From positions 10,836,501-10,900,500 of the forward strand of contig JAWUZG010000056.1 of the NCBI GenBank assembly GCA_036785705.1: a DNA stretch of 64,000 nt, read 5' to 3'. This stretch comes from Acanthornis magna (taxonomy: Eukaryota > Chordata > Aves > Passeriformes > Acanthizidae). Position 1 is the first letter of the stretch. The number at the start of each line of letters is the position of its first letter. Of this stretch, positions 40,401 to 52,764 are shown one piece after another. The notes beneath the pieces are model-generated. The model was not told the origin of the DNA. It saw nothing but the letters and a program-made list of their open reading frames with translations, and did no database searches. Position numbers and translations under genes: made by a program.

Positions 40401-42757
40401 ACAAAACCTTAGCCTTTGAGGGATATGGGATACTCCATGGGTGTGGTAGGAGGATGCTCTTGGGTTTGTGTATAAGCATGTGCAGAGATGGCGTGGGAAT
40501 GTGTTCTGAGATCTAAAAATCAAGCTCAGCTCCTGACCTTTGAGGCTTCTGAAGGAGAATATCTTCAGCTACTGCTGCAGTTCATGTTCCTAATGGAGTG
40601 ATGAATCTTTGAAGTCACGACAACACCTAAAATATCTGCCTTAATTCCTGCTCATTTAGTAGTGCTTGGGTGGATGCCAGTGTAGGACTTCTGCGGTTTT
40701 TTGTTCTGTTTTTTTACTTCTCAATTCTATGACACAAACACTGTTTCAGAGACCAAGTTCTGGCTTTATGTTAGTTGTCACCATATTCAGCTCACAGTTG
40801 TGAGATGTTTTAAAGGGCAGCAGTTTGAATTGTGCCTTTCCAAATATTTAAATGGCTGTCAGTCTCAGCAGAGGTATCAAGAGGGGGTTTTTTTTCTTTT
40901 TTGTGGGAGTGATTTACTCTGAGTGATTATGTTGTCAGACTGAGCTGCATCTGTGCAGTAGAAAAGTCATGAAACCTTTAATCAAAAATTTTCTGTGGCA
41001 TAAGCATTGAAAATCTGAATTCTCATAGGTTTAATTGTTTAAAAAAGTAAGGAAACTTAAATTCTCAAGCAGTCACATGATTCCTAGAAGTGAGTTTTGA
41101 CCTCTGAAAGCAATATCAGATAAATGTTTTTTTCATATATGTGTGTATGAGGCTTTTATTGCAACTTTTGCGTTTCATCTTGCTCACTTAGTAAGTTTTT
41201 ACGAAACTGAAGAAAAAAAATATTATGAGTTTCCTAGGTGGAATTGTATTGAATTAGCCTTAAGGCTGAAATGCTTCTCAGTATGTGATAAGCTGAGATT
41301 CCACCTGTCAGTATGAAAATGTGCATCATTTTGAGGGGAAGGTTATAAACGGAAAGAGCACTCTTGGTGAAACAGTCACAATTTATTTTGGTTTCACAAC
41401 CTCCATCATTCAACTAAAAATATTTTATCAAAGCACAGTTATTCTCTAAACAAAGAGAAATTTAAAAAAAAACCACCAAACATATTTGTGGAACAGTTGA
41501 GTTTAAAGCTTCCTTTTCCTTTTCAAAACAGAAGGATGATGACATTGAAGAGGGAGATCTCCCTGAACACAAGAGGCCTCCAGCACCAATAGATTTCTCA
41601 AAAATTGATCCAGGCAAGCCTGAAAGCATCCTGAAGCTGACAAAAAAAGGGAAGACTTTGATGATGTTTGTCACAGTGTCGGGAAATCCTACAGAAAAGG
41701 AGACAGAAGAAATCACCAGCTTGTGGCAGGGCAGTCTCTTCAATGCAAACTATGATGTGCAAAGGTGAGCTGTCCTGCACAAAGATAAAGTTCTTGTCTT
41801 TGCAGAAACCTTTCTTTCTTCCTGGAAACCTTTTCAGCTGTTCATCCTTGGCCATTCCCCAACTCCATCATCCATTACTATTTCTCTGTTTTTGTAGGAG
41901 TTTATATTCCAATTTGTTTCAAGTCGCACTACAAAACTTGTGGTGTGGTGCAGAAATCATTTCAATGCTTATGCACCATGTATAGCCCAGGTTCTTTTTA
42001 TCTCCCTGTGTTTCAGCTGTTTATCAGTTCTAGCTGCAGTAGTTTGCCTTTATGTGCTTGATGGAAAACATCACACACTGAAGACTTGTCACCATAAAAG
42101 GCTTTTTGTTCCCCTGGCTAAAAAATGTGACTTTTTTTCTCTCTGAGAGAGCATAATTTTGAAACAGAAGAATGTTGCACTCTTGCATTGAGGCTGAGAA
42201 GGATTGCAATAAGTGTATAAAGCAAATTTAATGCTCATTAGTGGGTGTTACGTAGTGCCAAATTAGTTCTTAATTTGTTTCCTTATTCTTACTTCCTTGG
42301 TTATTTATATACTTCATACATTTTGTTCTTTAAATGTCCTAGAAAATTGTTTTCTTGTCCCCATCCCCAGGCAAAAACAAGACCAGCTTCTTGCTCTTAA
42401 ACATATGCCTCAGTCATGGAGGCTCTCTGAGCAAATGCTGGAGTGTTTGAAAAGCACTGAGTTAACTGAAAAAAATATGGTTTTTTCTCTAGGTTTATTG
42501 TTGGCGCCAATCGGGCCATCTTTATGCTGCGGGATGGTGGCTACGCCTGGGAGATCAAAGACTTCCTGATAAATCAGGAAAGGTGTGCAGATGTTACTCT
42601 GGAAGGTCAAGTTTATCCTGGCAAAGGAGCAGATGGAAATGAGAAAGTGAAAAACAAAACAAAACCTGAAAAAGCAAAGAAGAAAAAAGACGCAGAGAAG
42701 AAATCTGATGGTGTCAAAGAGGACAACCGAGCAACCACCCAGAGAGAGGAGCTATGA
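37289..42757 (+). CDS. MESD: LRP chaperone MESD, full gene span (3 coding exons)
   Basis: Joined exons 37289-37453, 41532-41764 and 42493-42757 give 663 nt, a 220-aa protein. MESD is an ER-resident chaperone needed for folding and export of LRP5/6 and other LDL-receptor family members, hence for Wnt signalling and mesoderm development. Seen here: an N-terminal hydrophobic signal peptide (residues ~1-22), a basic linker, the invariant KKKDIRDYNDADMARLLEQWE block ending exon 1, the folded chaperone core (residues ~56-175, with KGKTLMMFVTVSG and EITSLWQGSLFNANYDVQRF), a Lys-rich disordered tail, and C-terminal REEL as a KDEL-type ER retrieval signal. All splice sites are GT-AG. Human MESD is about 234 aa; the difference lies in the variable N-terminus and Lys-rich tail. 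Convergent with CEMIP, divergent from TLNRD1. Confidence 0.97.
37454..41531 (+). other. MESD intron 1
   Basis: 4.1-kb intron. Notable contents are an antisense open frame with CpG-rich, highly charged coding appearance at about 37851-38174 and an A21 run near 38442. The rest is ordinary AT-rich intronic DNA. Confidence 0.9.
37851..38174 (-). pseudogene. Antisense charged ORF in MESD intron 1: possible exon or retrocopy fragment
   Basis: On the minus strand a frame stays open for about 107 codons (38174 down to a TGA at 37851). From about residue 25 it is strikingly charged: segments such as QKMMEHKAVERTEQWHDNH, MEKRVMENRQGKLRQRDDK and DERDERELELEVVTMRED look like a long acidic/basic helix or coiled coil. 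Two acceptor-like sites (ending TATTCAG and TATTCCAG) precede the charged part. The segment carries many CpGs outside the island, as coding DNA often does. I do not recognise the protein. It could be a terminal exon of an antisense gene, a fragment of a retrocopy, or a chance frame on a purine-rich strand. No donor or poly(A) tail was identified. Confidence 0.35.
41532..41764 (+). CDS. MESD: MESD coding exon 2
   Basis: Acceptor TTTTCAAAACAG before AAGGATGATGAC; donor GTGAGC after ...GTGCAAAG. 233 nt, leaving two bases (AG) that join G of exon 3 to form Arg133. Encodes KDDDIEEGDLPEHKRP and the first half of the chaperone fold. Confidence 0.97.
41765..42492 (+). other. MESD intron 2
   Basis: 728-bp intron with GT-AG ends and a T-rich tract before the acceptor (TTTTTTCTCTAG). 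Nothing else notable. Confidence 0.95.
42493..42757 (+). CDS. MESD: MESD coding exon 3 with ER retrieval signal
   Basis: 265 nt including the TGA stop at 42755-42757. Encodes the second half of the chaperone domain (FIVGANRAIFMLRDGGYAW, CADVTLEGQVYPGKG), then a Lys/Glu-rich low-complexity tail and the terminal tetrapeptide REEL. Confidence 0.97.
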
Positions 42758-45350
42758 CAGCCACGGTACCCCGACTGAATCCTGCTCTGCTGCTCCTGGA
42801 AGGGAATCTCTTGTTGAGATCTGGCTTTATTGGGGTGGGGAGGAAGGAAGCAGAGACTACTGAGGTTTAAATTTGTGTTGAAATTCACCAGTTTACTCAT
42901 TGCTGTTGGCCATTTGTTTAGTTACAGGAAAGATAATGCTTCATGCCAGCAATTGACTGCTTTAGTTTGTAATTTTTTTATGCTTTTTGTTGTTGTTTAA
43001 AAATAGCATACAAATCTGTGTGTCTAACATCACGAACTTAATTTAAGTGGGAAAGAAGGAATCATGGTCTCAGAATACAGTGATGTTCATCTGTAGTGGC
43101 TGTGTCCATCTTTGGTGTGCGAATTACTGATTCACAGCTGCTGTCAGAGAGCCAAGTGCAGTGTGAAGAGATCCTCTTGGAAGATGGTTTGATTGACACA
43201 GTTGGCACAAAACTGCCCAAAGTTGCAAAGAATAGTGGCCAAAGATGCCTGAAATGACAGGGATTAGGACATGCTTGGTTAGGCTGCCTGTTTCTTTAAA
43301 ATAAACTCAGTCTGTTCTGTCCCAAGAAACCTCCGGCAGCGCTTAGGAGCGCGAGGGAAGCTGGATCAGTACTCAGCTAATGCACTCCAGGTCTGTACAG
43401 GAGGGACACTGTGCCCTTCAGAAGTGAATGGAATCACAGCACCTGCACAAGCAGTGGCAGGGTGAAAAGAGAAGAATCCAGGGCATTCAGGTTGCTCCTG
43501 CTGCTGAAGGACTGTGCCTGTGGAAGCAGATGTTCCATGTGCCCTGTTACCCAGGCAGTGAGCTGGAAGAATTAGCTTTAACTCTGAAGTTAATTTGGTT
43601 TACTGATTTAATGGTTTGTTTAGATATTTTTAAAAGCGCAGAGTTAAATTCTGAGTTAGACATATCACTTACTGATGCTTAATGACCAGATTTTGGTGGT
43701 TTTCTTTCTGGGTACAGATTCCTGACTGATATGGTTGATTGTAAGTGACCATTTGATTTGATTACTATGGAGTTGGATGTATGGGAGCAAAGACTTTGTA
43801 TAATTGGGGAGGTTTTATTATTATTCAGATTGTATTCAGTCAAATGCATTGCTTAGAATTGTTTCCCTTCTGCCTTACTCCCAGTTAGGGACTAAATGCA
43901 CCAAGTAGTGTGGTCCACATCATTTTGCAGAGGATGAGCACAGTAGTAACTGTCTTCATTCGGTACTGGTAAGGTGTTACTTTTTCTTTAAGGTGCTAAA
44001 ATCCAAGTGTTTTGGATAAAAGGTCCTAATTGAACCATAATGGTTGATCTTGTGGAATACTTCAGTATCAAAAGTACGAAATCGTGACTGAGTCCTTATT
44101 CTAAAATAAAAGATGTCACTAAATGTACTGTTTCACAGAGTAGTAAAACCTTTTAAATAGTTCTGCATTTGATTATCTATTCAAGAGGCAGACTAACTCA
44201 GCTTTGGTTTCTGTATGTAAGGAGTAAATGACGTTGATGAAGGTTCCAGTTGATTAATTTTATTTAATTTTAATTATATTTGTATGAATTTAGGATTAAA
44301 GAAACCTTTTCAGCTGCACTTCATTAAACAGGTCTGTACCTGTTTGAGTGGAAAATTAAAATTTGTTTCTTCAGGATTAACTATTACTTTTTATAGTCTA
44401 CTACTAATCCAGATGTGCAGCAGAGTTGAGAAGCGTCTCAGTAGACACTTGGGTGGTTGAGGTGTGCAGTCCAATTCTTGTCCATAACTAATTTATCATT
44501 TGGTCACATATTCTGGGTTTGCACCACCTTTTGTAAACATTATTGCTTCTCATTTCAAGGGAAGAACAGAGGTCAGATGAAACTATAAAAATGAAATATT
44601 AATGAGTTTTGGCTTTTCACAAATTATGGTATAGAGATGACAATTCAGACCTTGATCAGAAATACATGGAAGTGCAGTTTTATATTTCTCCTAATGTTAT
44701 TTCTTTTTTGATCAAATTATGTTTGAGACTGTTGGAGAAACAATTGCTACACTATAGCTATAGCCCAGCTTTCGAGAAGAGATTCAGTCATTCATAAATC
44801 TGTATTTACAGTAGATTGGGTCTTTCCCCTTTGTTGTTGAAAGGAGCTTTGTTGAAATTCAACCAGCCAATTGACCAGGGTTTTTTTGTTTGGTTATTTC
44901 TGAGTCAGTTGCCTGTGCCAAAAGCAGGTATAGCTCATGCCACATAGCTTATTCCAATTTCAGGGTGTTTGGATTTTTTGTTGTTGTTGTTGGGTTTTTT
45001 TGTTACATTCAGATACCTCCTTTAAAACTAATTTCAACAAGTAGGGTGGTAATTATAGCTCCTTACTATTTCCTATTTTTTTTCAGTTCTATACAGAGGT
45101 ACATGGAAAATCATCTGTTTTCATGACAGCGAAACATCTGCTGCCTTTCTCCTCTCAGCTTAGTGGTTTTTCTCTGTTCTAGTGCTATAACTAATTTTTC
45201 TGAGCTACTGTTAAATTTCTAACCCAGCTGTCTACTCAGAAAAAAACAGTTTGTCATTGATACTACACAGGATGTGGTTGCACTTTGTGAAGTATTTCCA
45301 ATGGACAATCAACTTTTTATGTAATAAAATACTAGAAAAAATATTCTGGG
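42758..45350 (+). other. Probable MESD 3' UTR
   Basis: Noncoding continuation of the last exon. AATAAA signals occur at 43300-43305, 44105-44110 and 45323-45328. The last is followed within 20-60 nt by a long GT/T-rich stretch (GGGTTTTGTTGATTTGGGGG type), a convincing downstream element, so the distal end is placed near 45350. The first is followed by a shorter TCTGTTCTGT element and may give a short isoform. Confidence 0.55.
45323..45328 (+). terminator. Likely distal MESD polyadenylation signal
   Basis: Canonical AATAAA with a strong GT-rich downstream element starting about 20 nt later. Confidence 0.5.
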
Positions 45351-48300
45351 TTTTGTTGATTTGGGGGATTTGTTGATTTTGTTTTCTTTAAGCTGTTAAG
45401 ACACCCACAGGATTTCTGATCTTAACTTAGGGGTCAAAGCATTTCTCTAAACAGTCAGGTCAGCCTTGACTTCCAAGAGAATCTGCATTCCTGTCACTGT
45501 TCCTGACCTTTTTCAGTTTTGTCCCAAAAAGGAAATCATAAATTAAAACACCATTTTGTAAAGATATGGAACAGCCTACTTTTATCTGATATTTGGCTAC
45601 TGTTCTCGAGGGGTTTATGGGAAGGATTAGAAATTATTCTTTTATCTCTGGCTCGTTTCCTTTTTTATTCAGGAAGGAACATTGCCTTTTCCAGAGGTTT
45701 TTTAGTTTTTTGGTTTTTTGGTTTTTTTTTTTTTAAATTGCAGCAGATACACATAGAAATTCAAAGAACCTGTGCCTGAATAGTGGGGATGCCTATTCTT
45801 TAAATGCCTAATTTATTGGTACTCTCATGTTTTCTTTATTAAAGTGCCATCCTACTAGGTCCATTGATAGCCTTCTGTTTGATAATTCATACTCTGGGAT
45901 AAAATGAACTATTTTTGAATATCATTATTTTCTATATTTATAGTGTGCCCTTTTAACAGGACAAACCCCACTTAATTCCAGTCATATCAAATTTCCAGGA
46001 GGGCTAGAGCTGCTTGGATTCAAGAAGGAAAATCACTTCACTTGGATTTTTGGATGATGGTGTTTTTTCTCCTGCAGTAGTCAGGTGGTGGGAGGGGGTT
46101 GGACACACCGTGGGTCTGGAACAGAAGAGCTCTGTGCAGAGCAGTTTTTGATTAGCATTTAAAAATCTGCTGTAACAATCAAGCTTTGAACTGCACCAGG
46201 CTTTAGCCAAGGGCACCTGGTAAATGCTTTGTTCTTTCCTATGTGATGCTTCTTAACAGACCAGTGTTGATACTGGCTGCTTTATCGGTGACATTATGAA
46301 AACCAGATCTGTTAACCATCATTTAAATTATTGTTATTATCTTCATCATCATTACTATAATCATCATTATTATATAGTTATTCTTTTTTATTATTACTAT
46401 TATTAATATTACTAATAATATAATAAAAATAAATTTTTTTTGTTATTATTCTTACTATTACTATTACTACTACTACTACATAAGCATTGGTGTTTTGGGA
46501 GGGGAAAATGGGACAGTTAAAGGAGCTTCAGCCTCTTCCCCATCCTACTGGCAAAGGCTTCAGCTTCTCAGAAACTTTTTCCTTTCTTACTCCAGAATTG
46601 CTGTGTCTCTGTTGCAATAGGACAGAAGACACCCTCATTTTTTTTAACAGAAGGGTGACTGGAATGCTTTGATTCATGAAGTTTATAACCAAAACTTTTT
46701 TCCCCTTAGGTAATTTATTGATACCTCAAAAAAAGAAAACGGTGGGCCCATCTTTACTGCCTATAACATCTGCTTCTTTTAAAGGTAATTATCAGTTGTG
46801 TCTGAACAGACACTGGACTTTTGTGTAGGCACCCTGCCCACTTATTCTACAGCAAGCACCGACCAGACCATTGAGCACTCATTAAATCATTAATATTTAA
46901 ATCAGTTCGGCTGCCTTAATTGGTGACAGAGTTACATGTCATCAGGGCTCTGTGTGCATTGGAAGGAGGTGAACAGCAAGACCCTGGAATTTTCTTGCAA
47001 GGTGCAAGGATTGAACAACACCATGAAGTGACCTGGATCTTGCTGTAATAGAAAGTGTTCTCTGTAATGAGGAAGACTGAATTATATAGGAATAATTGCA
47101 GAGCAAGGGTGTATTGAGAATAAGATCATGGTTGAGGACTTGCTGAGTCAATAAAGAAATAAGCAAAAAGGTTTAATAGGTGTATTTATGTGATAATTGC
47201 TATTATTTCTGAGGCTCATGCCTGCAGGCCATCTTGTATATTTTTTTTTACTTGTCCTTAATGCAACCCCATTTCATTCAACTTCTTTTGCAAAAAAATT
47301 AGAAATTGGTCAGTTTTCATCCCCTCATCTAAAATATTTCAGAAGTATTCAAAATAGTGCATACTTGAAATTACATGAGACTTTTATATGCGTATTTTAT
47401 TATTCATCCTGGCAATTGTATGCACAGCCATACCCTGTGACTTGCCAGCCCTTGATAGTCAGCTGCTGTACAGCATGTTAATCACTCTGTGGACTTCAGA
47501 TAATTGCACTTAAAATAGGATGGAGTTGCCAGGGAGCTTAATGGAAGCACAGACATGCAAATGCTTTGGCATTTAAGGCAGCAGTTGAGCACAAGATTTT
47601 GAAAAAACAACTTTCTTGGCTTTCATGTGGGTGCCAGGTAGTTTGTTGTGAACTAATGAGCTGTGCAACCTAATGAGGGAAAGACTGCCTTCCATTTTAT
47701 CACCGCTCCTCCCAACCTCTGTTCCCACATCACCTCCCCATTTAGGCCATATTGCTCAGTTCTCAGATAACCCAACTAAGGCCTGCGATGTATTTCAGCC
47801 ACATTGTTATTTCTGTCAGTCGTGATTAGCCAGGGCACTCTCACTTTCTGGGATGAGAAAATCGACTCCAGATTTGTAATCAGAGCAGACCATGTGCAAG
47901 AGCTGTAGCTGTACCACTTGAATACTGGAGCTGTTCTACAGAAAAGCAGAAATAAAAGTATCAGCTGCATTAATTTCCTTGGGTGTTACTATCCACTGAC
48001 AGGCCCTTTGCTTTCGGGTGAGATATCTGTGCTTCGAGAAACATTATCCTGTGCTACTCATCCTACACTAACACAGTAGAAGATGAGGTTAATTTCATCG
48101 TGATCTCACATTACACCTCTGGCAAAGGAAAAGAGAGACTTATGCGTAGGGGGCTTCCTCCCAAGCAATTTCCTGTTGAATCCTGTCACTGTTCCCTTTT
48201 CACAGGCCCCTTACCATGTCCTGATAGTGCTGAGACACTCCAGCTGAGCCTTACACTCAGAAATTGCAAAGCAATCTGTTTGCAAAGTGCTGAAGCTCTC

Positions 48301-48600
48301 CCTGATGCTTTGTTTTGAAGGTTATTCAGTGAGTGTAGGGGCTGGGTTCAGCTCCATGGCTGAGGGATCGCCCCAGGGAGGAGCTTCCGAAGGTGTTTTT
48401 GAAGAAGGAAGGGTGTGACTGCAGTGGTGGTTTGTACATATCCCTCGCCCATCCTCTGGTCACAGGATGGGATGGCAGAACAGTCCCTCAGACACTGCTG
48501 GGATCGCTCTTCCCGGGCCATGCAGCCCCACCAGGCTGAAAAGCCCGGACACATCAGAGAGGCTTCGAGCTCTGCTGGAGGTGATGGACTGGCTGCTCTG
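45351..48600. other. Intergenic DNA between convergent MESD and CEMIP
   Basis: AT-rich noncoding DNA with an A/T-rich trinucleotide patch at about 46325-46482 and T-rich runs at about 45690-45735. No gene was recognised. Confidence 0.6.
46325..46482. repeat. Degenerate ATT/ATC/ACT trinucleotide repeat
   Basis: About 160 bp of interrupted ATT, ATC, ACT and ATA triplets, ending in pure TAC/TACT units. It is a decayed trinucleotide microsatellite. Confidence 0.8.
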
Positions 48601-48639
48601 AACTCTGCAAGGGTTGCATAAACAACACTTAATTGGGGG

Positions 48640-48875
48640 ACACGGGCAGTCTGTTCCCTGTGGGCCGGGGGACTGGGGACAATCACAGCTCGGAGCGGGG
48701 ACAGAAGCTGTGGCAGCTCAGCGTGGCCCTCGCTGCCCGGAGAGGCTCGGGGCGGCTCTCAGCAGCAATGTCCTGTGTGCCCGGCAGGCGGCGCTGCGAG
48801 CCCCGCGGAGCGAGCCCGGCAGCAGCCGCCAGAGGGCGCCCGCGGACGGGGAACGACCTGGTCCAGTTGCTTTAA
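48640..48875. promoter_or_regulatory. GC-rich block bordering the A/T array
   Basis: A GC-rich, CpG-containing patch of about 230 bp just left of the 3.6-kb A/T array, holding a near-consensus CTCF core motif. It overlaps no recognised gene. It could be a small orphan CpG island or insulator. Confidence 0.45.
48826..48839 (+). promoter_or_regulatory. Candidate CTCF binding site
   Basis: The 14-mer CCGCCAGAGGGCGC matches the CTCF core consensus CCASYAGRKGGCRS at 13 of 14 positions; the exception, G for A at position 3, is a common variant. It lies in forward orientation, about 50 bp from the start of the A/T array, between two convergent genes. Confidence 0.6.
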
Positions 48876-48879
48876 TAGG

Positions 48880-51800
48880 TAATATAACACAATCTAATCC
48901 AATTAATAATGTAATCATATAATAATTCATATCATATCATATCGTATCATATCATATTATATCATATCATATATAATATCATATCATATATAATATCATA
49001 TCTCATATCTCATATATCATATATCATATATCTTCTATCATATATCACATAATACATATTATTATATATTATTATATATATTTTATTATGTAATAATATA
49101 TCATAATTGCATATAATATTAATTATAACATATAAATATATAGAGAGAGTTATAATGATTATAATTATATAATTATTATATTATATATATTATATTATTT
49201 TATATTATATGTATTATTTATTATTATAATATATTATGTTATATTCATTATATTCTATTATGTTATATTATCATTAATTATATGAAATATTATATTCTAT
49301 TATTATTACTTATATATGTATAATTAATTATATTATAATATAAGATATTATATTATATTATAATAATTATATATGTACAATTGATTAATAAATTTTCTTA
49401 TAATTAATTATATATAATATCAATTATTTAATAATTAATTATATCTGTATAATTATGATATGATATGATATGATATTAATGTATTATATTATATTTTCAA
49501 CAATAAATAAAATATTTTGTCATTTATTAGATATGTAAAATTAATTATAATATAATATGATATATTCTATTATATTATAATTAATTATATATATACAATT
49601 GATTAATTACCTTATATTAAATTATAATTAATAATATATGATATAATATCATAATTAATTACATCTCTATAATTAATTACATTACAATACAATATCTTAT
49701 TTTATATTCTAATTAATAATAAATGAAAATATGTTAAAATAATTAATAATATTCCATTATATTATAATTAATTATACATAATATTATATTATATTATCAT
49801 ATAATTATACATGCACAATTATATTAATTATATTAAATGTATTAATTATATTAATTATATTATAATATAATGTATTATATTATGTTACAATTAATTACAT
49901 ATGTACAGTTAATTTATTATATTATTTATAATTAATTATATTACAATTATAAATATAATACTATATTATATTCTAATTAATTATATATGTACAATTAATT
50001 AATTATATTATAATTATATATTATATTTTAAATAATTGTATTTAATCTTGTATTATATTATCATTAATTATATGTGCACAATTAATTATATTATAATATA
50101 ATATATTATAGTATGCTATAGTCAATTATATATGTACAATTAATTAATTATATTCCATTTTATTCTAATTAATTATATAATATAACATTATAATTATATT
50201 ATCATTAATTCTATCTGTAGAATTAATTATATTACAAAATATTATATTTTATTCTAATATTATATTATATTATATCATATTATCATTATTATATCTGAAT
50301 AATTAATTAATTATATTCGATTATATTCTATTATATTATATATGTACATTTAAATCATAATATTAGATATTCCATTATATTATATTCTAATTAATTATAT
50401 ATGTACTAATAATTAATCCTATTTTATTATAATTAATTATATATGTAATATTATATTATTCTATCATTTATTATATATGTATAATTAATTATATTATAAT
50501 ACATTATGTTATGTTATAATTAATTATAGATATACAATTAATGATATATTATATTATATTATATTATATTATATTATGTTATGTTATGTTATGTTATGTT
50601 ATGTTAAGTTACACTATATTATATTATTTTTATTCTATTCTATTCTATTCTATTTTATTCTATTAATGAATTTATTATATTTTCAGTAATATATGAAATA
50701 TTATATTATTTTATTACTAATTAGATATGTATAATTAATTATAATATAATATTATATATTCTATTATATTATAATTAAGGACATATATACAATTGATTAA
50801 TTATCTCATATTACATTGTAATTAATAATATATATAATATAATATCATAATTAATTACATTACAATACAATATATTATATTGCATTCTAATTAATAATAT
50901 ATAAAAATATGTAAAAATAATTAATAATATTCCATTATATTATAATTAATTATACATAATATTATATGATATTATCATATAATTATACATCTACAATTAA
51001 TTATATTATAATATAATGTATTATATTATGTTATAATTAATTATATATGTACAATTAATTTATTATAGTATTTCTAATAAATTATATATGTATAATTAAT
51101 GATATTACAATTATAAATATAATATTATATTCTATTCTGATAAATTTTTTAAGTACAATTAATTAATTATATTCTAATTATATATTATATTTTAATTAAT
51201 TATATTTAATATTGTATTATATTATCATTAATTATATGTGCACAATTAATTATATTATAATATATTATAGTATGCTATAGTTAATTGTATATGTACAATT
51301 AAATAATTATCTTACATTACGTTATAATTAATTACGTACATATTATATCCTAATTTATTATATATGTACAATTAATTATTTATTTTCTAAAATATATATA
51401 ATATGTTATATTATAATATGTTATATTATAATTAATTATATATGTACAATTAATTGTATTCAATTATATCCTAATTAATTATACAATATAGCATTATATT
51501 ATATTATCATTAATTATATCTGTAGAATTAATTATATCATAATATATTATATATTATTATTATATTATACTACATTATATTATATTATATTATATTATAT
51601 TATATTATATTATATTATATATTATATTATATATCATATTATCATTATTATATCTGAATAATTAATTAATTATATTCTATCATATTCAATTATATTATAA
51701 TGTAATATTTTATTCTAATTAATTATATATGTACAGTTAATTAAATCATAATATTAGATATTCCATTATATTATATTCTAATTAATTATATATGTACTAA

Positions 51801-52515
51801 TAATTAATCATATTTCATTCTAATTAATTATATCTATAATATGATATTATTTTATCATTTATTATATATGTATAAATTATTATATTATAATATAATACAT
51901 TTTGTTATTATAATTAGTTATAGATATACAATTAATGATATATTGCATTATATTATATTATATTATATTATATTATATTATATTATATTGTGTTATATTA
52001 TATCATATTATATTACAATATAATACTATAATTAATTCTATATCTCATATTATATTGCATTATAATTAATTATATCTGTAGAATTAATTATATTATAATG
52101 TAAGATATTATATTGTAATTAATTATATATGTATAATTTATTATTTGTATTCAATTCTAATATAATAACATATATTATATTTTATGATATTAGATTAGAT
52201 TAGATTTGATTTGATTAGATTATTAATAAGATTAGATTATGTTATGTTATATTATACAAGTTCACATTATTTTATACCGTATTCTATTGTATTGTATTTT
52301 ATTATGTTATGTTATATCATTTTGTTTTAATATATATATTGTATTATGTTATGTTATATTATATCATGTTCTTTAACGTTATAATTTATTATTTCATGTT
52401 GTGTTGTTATGTTATGTTATGTTATATTATATTATATTATATTATATTATATTATATTATATTATATTATATTATATTATATTATATTATATTATATTAT
52501 GTTATTATCATATTT
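48880..52515. repeat. 3.6-kb A/T-only satellite-like array with higher-order duplication
   Basis: Nearly every base is A or T for 3.6 kb. Motifs include an ATATC pentamer zone (about 48920-49030), recurrent ATTAATTATATATGTACAAT-type segments and ATTAT pentamer runs. Two long diverged copies are visible: copy A about 49480-50650 and copy B about 50667-52000. Matching landmarks are offset by 1187 (49491/50678), 1194 (49561/50755), 1178 (49741/50919), 1154 (50081/51235), 1392 (50401/51793) and 1394 nt (50527/51921). Partial related sequence flanks both copies. The array lies between the 3' ends of MESD and CEMIP and abuts a CR1 fragment. Confidence 0.95.
52426..52500. repeat. Perfect ATTAT pentanucleotide run (15 units)
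   Basis: Fifteen uninterrupted ATTAT units preceded by four GTTAT variants, at the right end of the A/T array. Shorter runs of the same type end the internal copies near 50548-50640 and 51946-51990. Perfect purity suggests recent or ongoing slippage. Confidence 0.95.
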
Positions 52516-52549
52516 TATAATGTGACATTTCTGTACACGGTTTAGCAGT

Positions 52550-52640
52550 GGACTTTAGAATGCTTGGTTGCAACTGTTCTACTCAATGACCTCAGAGGTC
52601 TTTTCCAAGTTAAAGTATTCCATTCTCTTCTAGTCTATGA
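52550..52640 (+). mobile_element. CR1 LINE 3'-end fragment at the right edge of the A/T array
   Basis: AATGACCTCAGAGGTCTTTTCC followed by a diverged AAGTTAAAGTATTCCATTC segment resembles the CR1 3' terminus, with a decayed tail ending TCTATG. It is 5'-truncated to under 100 bp, starting only about 35 bp after the array ends. Confidence 0.65.
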
Positions 52641-52764
52641 AACCTTTTTAAATATTTTCTATTATCTTTATAATACATAAATATTAAAATATATTTTATT
52701 TAACATATTAAAATGTATTTTATTCGACCTATTAAAATATGTGATAGTTTTCTGCATTTCGGTC

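Noticed and set aside
51841..52545. Tyr/Ile-rich ORFs inside the A/T array
   Set aside because: They are translations of ATTAT pentamers, with no coding signature.
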